Below, piece by piece: positions 56,496 through 64,000 of a stretch of DNA of 64,000 nt (its first letter is position 1; every line of letters starts with the position of its first letter). A model generated the notes under the pieces. It made no database searches. It saw nothing but the letters and a program-made list of their open reading frames with translations, and was not told the DNA's origin. The DNA is taken from the NCBI GenBank assembly GCA_023213315.1, contig JAKCPI010015033.1, forward strand, positions 247,838-311,837. Direction: 5' to 3'. The position numbers were made by a program, and so were the translations under genes. Source of the DNA: Euborellia annulipes. Lineage: Eukaryota > Arthropoda > Insecta > Dermaptera > Anisolabididae.

Positions 56496-57672
56496 CAGTG
56501 ACGGCGCTAGCTTATTCTCAGTGGGGGGGGCAGGAGTGGGGCAAACTTGTAAACAGGGGGGGCAGTCAATAAATATATAGGCTACATCAACAGAGAAACA
56601 AAAAATCTAGTGTGATAGTTACACCAGATTTTTGTGTCGACCTTAGGAACTGACAGAAGTTTCAAATTCGGCCAGTTTCGGCCAAATTTCAGCCGAAACT
56701 TCGTCCTGCCCGAAACCTGAGTTTGAAAAGATGGAATTATTTATGCTCGTACACTAAAAAAAAACGTCGAGTGAAATTCGCACTTAAAAAACAGGCCAAA
56801 TGATTTTCGCAAGAGGGAAAAATGGAAATTTTACTAAAAATAAAAGATGAATTTTATATAGGAAATTTTAAGAAAAATTTTAAAACAAGTTTCGATTTCG
56901 GTCGAAACTAAAATTGAAGCCAAAATTCGGTTTCGGCTGAAAATCTTGTTTCGGTCGGACTCTAGTCGACATAGGCGTATATTTAGTTTCCAACAGTATG
57001 GAACATTAGAATTCAAGATGTAAAATGTATAAACATGAGAAATTGTTACTATGGCAACCATTTCTCTTTCCTATAAAGTACAAGAGTAAAGTGTGCTTCA
57101 AAAGATTCCAAGGGCAAAAGGAAAATATACATTTTAAAGAGGATCTAAAAAATATCACACCACCAGCACTGAACCTTACCGAATTTCGTACAGGGAAATA
57201 TTTTCAGTTTTGGTTGGCAGGCTTCCTCACTATCTCCTAAGAAGTATGAAAGCCCAGAAATGTTTCTGTAAGATATTGGCTATGCGCAGAATTTCTCAAA
57301 ATCAGTATCAATTTCTTATAAATCACTTGAGCTTGATTCATAGCTGGTGGATTTACACTTGTACTCGAAGAAGAAAATTTTTATTTAGTCTCTATTTATT
57401 TCAATTCGATTGTTAAAGTTATCGGATATATTTACTTGTCAAAAACTTGAGAGTAACTAAATTTATTTATTAAAATAAAGAATAAAAAAAATAATTTCTT
57501 TTTTACGCTGTAATAAAAAGCTTAAAAAATTTACATTTTTTTAAGGAAAAGTAAATAATTTTAGAAATTTTTTTGTATTTGGTTTTCGAGCTGTTTGGGG
57601 GGGGCATCCAGGGGGGCAGAGGTCCTTGCCGGGGGGCGCATGCCCCCTAGCCCCCCCGTAGCGCCGTCACTG
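56496..57672. mobile_element. Non-autonomous hAT element, 1177 bp, inside the ZMYM1-like gene
   Basis: Ends CAGTGACGGCGCTA and TAGCGCCGTCACTG are perfect 14-bp inverted repeats. GGACATTC is duplicated exactly (56488-56495 and 57673-57680). The left half is minus-oriented HER (about 56606-57170), itself carrying a hAT-B copy. The right 500 bp is AT-rich and private. Confidence 0.95.
56644..56964. mobile_element. hAT-B element, copy 2 (321 bp)
   Basis: Ends TAGGAACTGACAG and GGTCGGACTCTA, with GGCCAGTTTCGGCC and TTCGGTTTCGGC words. Flanks GTCGACCT and GTCGACAT match in 7 of 8 bases. Confidence 0.85.
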
Positions 57673-58138
57673 GGACATTCAAATGAATTTATAAAATTTT
57701 TTCCTGCTATTATTGCTTCTTTATGATAAATAAAATTTTCATGCTTTGTGAAAAAACCATCTTTACCTAATATTTTAGAAAATTTACATAATGGTTTTAC
57801 CATCAGAGTTTGTAATTTTTGGCCTTTATTGTGACCTCCATATTTTGAAAATAGTGCACAAAATTTACAAAACACTCCTTTTTCAATTTTAGAATACGAG
57901 AGCCATTTAAATTGTTTGAAATATTTAGAATTTAAATAACATTTTATTTCTTTGGAATTTTTTACATGTATTGAATACGGAAGTGGAAAACTTTCTGAAG
58001 GTATCCATTGATTTTTCAAAATATGATATTTATCTAAATCACTTATAGATTTATTTGTTATAAAGTTTTTTATATCAACATACTCGTTAATATTTGTACT
58101 CACATTTAATTGTGAATGAGTCGTGGCTGTAGACTGGT

Positions 58139-58855
58139 GAACGTCTTGTCGAAGTTGGTCTTCTTTCTCTGGAGAATTTAAAACATAGTCTGTTTTTGAG
58201 GTTTGCGCTGGGTCATCTTGATCTTCTGAAGTCGGGTGAACGTCTTGTCGTATAAGTTGTCTCTTTCTCTGGAGAATTTAAAACATAGTCTGTTTTTGAG
58301 GTTGGCTGCGCTTCTTGATCTTCTGAAGTCGGGTGAACGTCTTGTCGATATAAGTTGGTCTCTTCTCTGGAGAATTTAAAACATAGTCTGTTTTTGAGGT
58401 TTGCGCTGCGTCTTCTTGATCTTCTGAAGTCGGGTGAACGTCTTGTCGAATATAAAGTTGGTCTTCTTTCTCTGGAGAATTTAAAACATAGTCTGTTTTT
58501 GAGGTTTGCGCTGCGTCTTCTTGATCTTCTGAAGTCGGGTGAACGTCTTGTCGAATATAAAGTTGGTCTTCTTTCTCTGGAGAATTTAAAACATAGTCTG
58601 TTTTTGAGGTTTGCGCTGCGTCTTCTTGATCTTCTGAAGTCGGGTGAACGTCTTGTCGAATATAAAGTTGGTCTTCTTTCTCTGGAGAATTTAAAACATA
58701 GTCTGTTTTTGAGGTTTGCGCTGCGTCTTCTTGATCTTCTGAAGTCGGGTGAACGTCTTGTCGAATATAAAGTTGGTCTTCTTTCTCTGGAGAATTTAAA
58801 ACATAGTCTGTTTTTGAGATTTGCGCTGCAACTTCTTGATCACAACAACGTTCTT
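58139..58855 (-). repeat. Coding minisatellite, 7 units (105-nt period)
   Basis: GAACGTCTTGTCG recurs at 58139, 58238, 58335, 58436, 58541, 58646 and 58751. Spacings are 99, 97, 101, 105, 105 and 105. Intact units encode 35 residues (KTDYVLNSPEKEDQLYIRQD and DVHPTSEDQEDAAQTS). Units toward the gene's 3' side have small indels. Confidence 0.93.
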
Positions 58856-59304
58856 TTTCTTCTGAAGAAAAAGTTGAGAGACACTTGAGAGACACTGAGT
58901 GTTTAGATGCGTCTATTATTTCTTTATTAAGTTTATCTTTCTTCTCTCTTTTTGAAAAAAATATATCAAGGGTGAGCTGCTTTCGTTTAGGTGGCATATT
59001 AACAAATGAGAGACGAGAAGCGAAATGGAAATATATTTATTTTTCAAGCATTATAAACCATTCGTAAATTTTTTTTTCCTAAGATAATAAATAAATAATA
59101 ATTTTACAATATTCCTTAGCTATAAAACATTTTTAAATGAATTTTTTTTTACTGTCATTGCCCTTTAGAACCTAGTGGTCGATAGTCATAATTCCCATCA
59201 TACACTTCCTGCTATATAGTAGACTATAACAAATTTACAAAAGACTCATTTTCCTTTTTTACTTTTTAGAATAAAAGAGCATCTCTGACCCTATATAATA
59301 ACCT

Positions 59305-59706
59305 ATAATAAAAAAACCTGGTGTGACTGTCGCACAGCACACAACTTCCTCTTTCTTTCGGTAATTTAAAGTTGCATTCTATACTTATTTACAAGATTTT
59401 TTGTGTCAAAATAGATTTGAACACACTCGGACAGATCATTTTGAGGGACCGACTTTTATGGAATCAGGTACCCTTAAAACGAGTATTTCCATCAACATCC
59501 TAGACATCAAATTTTTGTCACGATCGCAATATTACATATATAAGTAAGAGAAAATAAAATTATATATACAAATCAAATTTTTAAGTATTAATTTTTAAAA
59601 TTTTACATTAAAAATTAAATTTTTTTCGAAAAAAAAATATTTTTCTCAAATCTCGGGGGGGGTAATTACCCCCTTTACCCCCCCCCCCCCTTGTATCCGC
59701 CCTTGA
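59305..59706 (-). repeat. Short HER derivative plus G/C-run MITE arm
   Basis: HER right palindrome (59313-59405) joined to the left end (GAGGGACCGAC ... ATATATAAGTAAGAGAAAAT) without the interior, then AAATTTTTAAGTATTAATTTT, a G-run, a C-run and TTGTATCCGCCCTTG. Confidence 0.75.
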
Positions 59707-59951
59707 GCGGGAGTGATCCTAATTTTACCTGCACATTATCTCCAAATTGAGGTTTAATTAACACGTCAAATTATTCACTACGCTGTTCACATACATTCAT
59801 ATTGGCTGGGTGCGAAGTAGGTGGTGGGGGAACTATGAATCGCTCGCAACGCCCGCCGTGACCAAAAAATGAACTTTCGGAAGCCCAATTGTCACTAATT
59901 ACTATTGAAATTTACGTAGTATTACGCATTATTAAGCAAAAATAATCAAAT

Positions 59952-60176
59952 ATGGGTCACGAAACCTGCTGCGTAGTTAACTTCAAGAACACTGGTAAAA
60001 ACAGTAATCACAAATTCTATAAATTTCCACAAGCAAGTTGGAAACAAGAGAAAAAAGTAAGCTAACCTATAAACCAACGTTTCTTTCTAATATTATTTTG
60101 TATGTTGTAGGAAGTGGCACGTAATTTACCTTTTGTTTTATTTCATGCCGATGGATCGCCATGGTTTATTCGATAA
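59952..60176 (+). pseudogene. THAP-domain gene fragment, two exons, damaged
   Basis: Exon 1 (59952-60056) encodes 35 residues, MGHETCCVVNFKNTGKNSNH then KFYKFPQASWKQEKK, ending at GTAAGC. Exon 2 (60111-60176) starts after ATGTTGTAG in phase 0 and includes HADGSPWFIR before a stop. CCVVN, FYKFP, the Trp and DGSPW match THAP domains. The second zinc Cys is replaced by Phe (residue 11), and the C-x2-H half is absent because the frame ends just before it. This looks like a dead relative of THAP proteins. Confidence 0.6.
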
Positions 60177-60297
60177 AATTTGTTTATTTCTTTACTTAAA
60201 TTAGGTTAGGTAAGGTGAAATGGCAGTTCCCAAATAGGCCCTTTGTGATAGCAAATTCATTTGTTTCCAAATTCATTTGTTTATATTTGCCCTTTTT

Positions 60298-60576
60298 TTA
60301 ATGACACCTGTATGATTTTGTTTTGATTTTTTATCAAAATTAACGAAAATTTTCTTTTTCTTCTTTGATTATTTCAAAAACTATTCAGTTTTCGAAAAAA
60401 TGTCAAAGAATAAAAACTTTTAAAATAGAGTATTTTATCATAATATAACAAAAAAATTGAAAATTTCAAAATTTTTGAAAAGACTTTTTAAGTAAAGTAC
60501 TACTTCCAAGTGACGTATTTACTCCAAAAGTTGATAGAAATCTACAATTTTAGTGTAAGGAGCATATACAAAATTT

Positions 60577-60578
<2 letters not shown>
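60298..60578. repeat. Partial arm of the 29335-30430 palindrome
   Basis: AATGACACCTGTATGATTTTG to TAAGGAGCATATACAAAATTTCC matches the right arm there in the same orientation, then a (CA)n tract follows. Confidence 0.8.
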
Positions 60579-60579
<1 letters not shown>

Positions 60580-60609
<30 letters not shown>

Positions 60610-60720
60610 ATGCCAAAAATGGTTTTTTTGGACTCAGGGAGGTCTAAAACGTGGAGAAACATCAAAATCTCGAAGTCGAATTTTTTTACGATTACAATAC
60701 TTTCTCTATACGAGAAAGTA
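60580..60720 (-). repeat. HER-like left end, divergent
   Basis: (CA)n, then TTTTTGGACTCAGGGAGG, CATCAAAATCTCGAAGTCG and ACTTTCTCTATACGAGAAAGT. The short hairpin lacks the TTACC word, so this may be a related family. Confidence 0.6.
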
Positions 60721-61669
60721 AAAATATATACTGTTTTTTTCCTGGACTCAAAAAGCCTTCCTATTACAACAAAGGTACCAGTATAGGTCTATTCTAATAA
60801 ATAAAAGATTTTAAAGTAAACAAAAAAATCAACAATCAAATAGATTCAAAAATTGAATTTATCTATGATGTTTAATAGTTGGACATGTAGATTTATTGGT
60901 TTACATTTTGCATTAAAAAGTCATTAACATAAATGGTTGCACCTGATGGGCCGGCCTTTGACCACAGTATTTTCTGCCTCTGTGGCCGGAACCCGCAACT
61001 CGCATGTGAATGGATTATTATTATAATTAGCATCCTCTAAAATTAAAATAATTTCCTTGTTAGTGAGAGATGGAATTAGTAATATTTTAGGGCGGAAATT
61101 GTATAAATTTTTGAATAAATTATATCTAAAAGTATTTTTATTTACTTCCTAGAGTTTAAAAAATATGTTGTAATATTTTCTATGAGAACTCCTTATGGTT
61201 GCAGTTATAAATTAATTATTCTAAGGCAGTTTTAAGATAACTAAATTTCTTTGACTATAATTTATTTAAATTGATTAAATATTTTCAAAATATCTTGATT
61301 AATCGAAATTGATTATGAATATGAAATTTTGTATAAATTTCATACGAAAATGTTTTTAATGCTTGAATTGTTGACTTAGACCATTTTCAAAATTAGATTG
61401 AATGCCCTATAAATGACTTACAAGTTAGACCAATAAAAAAGTACGGGTTTTATTAGAATCAATAATTTTAATGAAATAATTCATGAACATTTATAAATTA
61501 TTTTTCAAAATTAATCTATTTTTATTATCTTAGGCTTTTATTAATACCATTACGAGTTTTAAAATTCTTGAAATGTTCCTGAAATACTGGAGGGATACAT
61601 GATAGTAATCACAATATCTTTATATTTTTCTTCCGTTACTGTCTAGTGGTGGTGTATTGCATTATAATG
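60721..61669. other. AT-rich unassigned sequence
   Basis: No genes, RNA or known repeats were recognised over this stretch. Confidence 0.5.
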
Positions 61670-61976
61670 CAGAGTTTTCCAAACTGTGAGGCGCGCCTCC
61701 CCAGGGAGGCGCGGACTAATCTAAGGGGAGGCGCGAATATTGGCCACCAAGATCAATTTTCCAAATGATTGCTAGTTTTATAAATAAAATAATAAAATTC
61801 TGGGACGGAGTTTTTAATTAAAATAATAAATATGAATAAATAAAAAAAAATATTTTTATAGAATTAAAAATTTTTGTTTTTGTATTATTTTATTAAACGT
61901 GTGTGTGGGGGGTGGGGCGTCATACGATTAAATATTTTTAAGGGAGGCGTTGTAACATAAAGTTTGGAAACCACTG
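61670..61976. mobile_element. Non-autonomous hAT-like element, 307 bp
   Basis: Ends CAGAGTTTTCCAAACTGTG and AAGTTTGGAAACCACTG are imperfect inverted repeats; GGAGGCGCG words lie inside. A clear 8-bp duplication is not visible. A relative starts at 63806. Confidence 0.65.
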
Positions 61977-62794
61977 ATTTGAAGTAAGAATCATTCTAGA
62001 AAATAATACTATGTGTAAAACACAAAGGCGGGCGGGGCGGATCCAGGGAAGTTTTTCAGGGTTTTAATTTTTTTCTGACTAGACGCCGAATGCGATAGCA
62101 TTGTTAATTATTTTATTTATTAGGGTTGGATAAGGGGTTGAAAAATTGAAAAAAAAAAAAAAAAAAAAAAAAAATGTTTTTTAAATTTATTTTAGCTAAA
62201 TCGAATAAATAGAAAACATTCAAAAAATAGCGTTGATTATTATTTTAATTAGGGGGGATGAAGGGTTGATTATTTAAGAAAGGCCTTGGAATATTCCAAA
62301 TCACTTGTTGACATTTTTTTCCAGCTCTAAAAATAGTTAGATTAGAGCAAAAGGTATTTTTTTACTTTTAATAAAAAGGGAATTGCTATGTCCATCTATT
62401 TATTCCTATGCAAAGAGAAACAAGTCTCTCGTTCAGTCGAGCGCGTTGCCAGGCGGCAGGCGCCCAGCTAGCTGCTTGCTCTGTTTATAACTTGTGTTTT
62501 AAGTGATTTAAAGTGTATAATTAATATAGTGTAACTCACCCTGGCTACTCCGTCAGCCAACGCACCCACCCTCTTGATAGTCTTATTAAAGGTAATTATT
62601 ATGCATTTTATCGTTGAAAAAAAATGATAGAGACAAATAATTTGACTGCGAAAAACGATTCTTTTGAATATGAAATTAAATATTTTGCATTTCACTAAGG
62701 GTAGAGGGAGAATATAAGCTGTTGAAAGGGGGAGGGGGAGTGTAGGAGGTGTCATTGAAAAAAAATTAGGTTTTTATTTTTTATTTTTTTTTTT
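61977..62794. other. Unassigned, with a HER-independent GCGGATCC relic
   Basis: GGGCGGATCCAGGGAAG at 62036 is a MITE-end relic. An A-run of 24 is near 62150. A CG-containing patch at 62430-62475 has no coding support. Confidence 0.35.
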
Positions 62795-62867
62795 TTTTTA
62801 ACACTCACACTTTTTTCTCATTCACACTCAACACTCACACACACATTCACACAGTCTTTTCGAATCA
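62795..62867 (-). mobile_element. SINE-1 tail fragment (empty HER target)
   Basis: T-run, ACACTCACACTTTTTTCTCATTC and CACAGTCTTTTCG. This is the uninterrupted form of the site that carries a HER copy at 22089. Confidence 0.8.
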
Positions 62868-63443
62868 AATTTCCTTAATATACTTTTACACAGGGGTGGA
62901 TTAAGGGCTGAAAATTAAAATAAAATAATTTCAAAATAAAATAAAAATTTAAATAATTATTTTTTATAAATGTATTCAAATTATTTTGAGAGTAATTTCG
63001 CGGTGAAGGTTCGCGTTTCCTTAAAGGGGGGGGGGGGGGAGGTATGAAGGCATTAACCAGGGGGGTTCTTGCCCCATCCCCTATAATACACAAAGATATT
63101 AATGTTTTTTAATACTTTTACTAAAAAATAAGTGCATTCCGTTTGTGTAAAAATTTATATTCAATATTTAGCAAATAGGATAGTGGGGTAGAAACATTTT
63201 AATGTCATTCTAAAATTTCTTATTACTGGGACGGAATTAATTTTTGAAGATTTCGAAACTCTCTTAAACAGAAAATAATAACACTGGGTAACTTAGAAAC
63301 TCATCGAATCCCTTGCAGAATTTTATAGGAATTTTTTTCATTAGGTAGAAAAGTAAGATATGATTAGTCCACTTAGAATTTTACTGGGGTGTGTTACCGC
63401 ATCTTTTTGTAATATATAGAACTATTCTCAATTCGGATTTGAA
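62868..63443. other. Unassigned sequence
   Basis: G-run at 63028-63039 within a CAGGGGTGGATTAAGG ... G/C-run context; probable MITE relic. Otherwise nothing was recognised. Confidence 0.4.
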
Positions 63444-63695
63444 TTTTTACTTTCTCTTACCTATATGTATAAGCTAATATACATATATATAGAGAGAAAG
63501 TATTGGATTCATGTCAAAAATTCGATGTCGAGATTTTGATGGATATACACGTTTTGAGATCCCCTGAATCCAAAAAAGTGGTTTTCGCGACATGGTCTGT
63601 CTGTCTGTGTTCAATTTAAAGCATAAAGGAATTTAGCTAGGAGGTTGAAATTTTATATTTAAGTTAGGCACCCCCTAGAGCGTAAAAATAAGATT
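63444..63695 (+). repeat. HER repeat, 3' truncated
   Basis: TTTTTACTTTCTCTTACC and its left hairpin through GTTAGGCACCCCCTAG, then the match stops. Confidence 0.85.
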
Positions 63696-63805
63696 TGGGA
63701 AAAATATTTTTCTTCACGATTGAAAGTTAGAAAAAATTCAGGTTGCGTTTTCTTCTAACTTTCATTCCTGATACAAATTCCACCAGACATAAAATACCCT
63801 TATAA

Positions 63806-64000
63806 CAGTGTTTTCTAAACTGTGAGGGGTGAATATTGGCCACCAATTTTCCAAATGATTGCTAATTTTACTATAAATAAGAATAAATAAAAAAAATATT
63901 TTTATATAAATTTATATTTTTTATCATTAAAATTTTTGTATTTGTATTATCTTAAAAAATGGGGGGGGGGGGGGGGGTGAGGCGTTATAAGATTAAATAT
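63806..64000 (+). mobile_element. hAT-like element, left end, runs off the window
   Basis: CAGTGTTTTCTAAACTGTG and GAATATTGGCCACCAATTTTCC match the element at 61670. The G-run at 63961-63977 is close to the window edge. Confidence 0.6.

Larger units (their letters stand above)
56361..58997 (-). pseudogene. ZMYM1/hAT-type transposase-like gene, broken
   Basis: From ATG at 58997 the N-terminus MPPKRKQLTLDIFFSKREK is typical of ZMYM1-like proteins derived from hAT transposases. A linker made of 35-residue repeats follows. Then come a TTF-type zinc-finger region (57700-58100: PYSIHVKNSKEIKCYL, FKQFKWLSYSKIEKGVFCKF) and, beyond the hAT insertion at 56496-57672, [13 protein letters not shown] and [10 protein letters not shown] (56480-56361), the start of the DUF4371 region. 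Frames are broken in the repeat (stop at 58278) and again near 56445. The catalytic and dimerisation domains are missing. The GGACATTC duplication proves the two halves were joined. Confidence 0.8.

Noticed and set aside
58355..58888. Repetitive plus-strand open frame opposite the minisatellite
   Set aside because: It is the mirror of the minus-strand coding repeat and owes its openness to the 105-nt period. The minus strand shows ZMYM1-like ends.

Overview
The window looks like nuclear DNA of an arthropod (hexapod or crustacean; species not determinable here). It is AT-rich and intron-bearing, and carries an R1-clade non-LTR fragment, a Gypsy-type gag relic, Penelope-like sequence with hammerhead motifs, tRNA-derived SINEs and many hAT and PIF/Harbinger elements. 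There is no bacterial gene organisation. It holds one convincing intact host gene: a five-exon calcyphosine-like EF-hand gene on the + strand (42724-54555). A THAP zinc-finger gene start (38524-39096), two weaker THAP-like first exons (23223-23315, 59952-60176) and a broken ZMYM1/hAT-type gene (58997-56361, minus) make up most of the remaining protein-coding signal.

Most of the sequence is nested mobile DNA. The dominant repeat, called HER here (hairpin-ended repeat), has about 30 copies or fragments. One end is a hairpin that begins ACTTTCTCTTACC. The other is a palindrome of roughly 85 nt that opens and closes with AATCTGGTGTGAC/GTCACACCAGATT. Between them lie about 670 bp, including a (TG)n block. 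A copy inserted in a SINE tail (22089-22757) gives a filled site that can be compared with empty SINE tails in the same window, so the ends can be placed: the family enters T-runs and leaves 5-6 T on each side. Short copies keep both hairpins but lose the interior, one copy has an unrelated interior, and two pairs are fused tail to tail through a single hairpin. No transposase for it is visible.

Region by region: 1-5.6 kb has a HER copy broken by an R1-like fragment, a 120-bp tandem array and duplicated AT-rich segments. 5.9-13.2 kb has an RTE-like tail, a palindromic Penelope-like insertion with two hammerhead motifs and a 15-bp target duplication, two foldback elements (one with a 144-bp array), and hAT elements. 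14.0-17.6 kb is a stack with each level dated by its own target duplication: gag relic, then hAT-A, then SINE-1, then hAT-B. 18-35 kb is mainly HER, SINEs, a large palindrome and a degraded non-LTR reverse transcriptase. 36-42 kb has PIF/Harbinger and hAT elements and the THAP gene. 42.5-54.6 kb is the calcyphosine-like gene, whose large introns hold more of the same repeats. 55-64 kb has the ZMYM1/hAT-like gene disrupted by a hAT element that itself contains another, followed by further HER, SINE and hAT pieces.

Only the calcyphosine-like gene can be assigned a cellular role (calcium binding). The other coding pieces are transposon genes, relics or first exons whose continuation is not seen.
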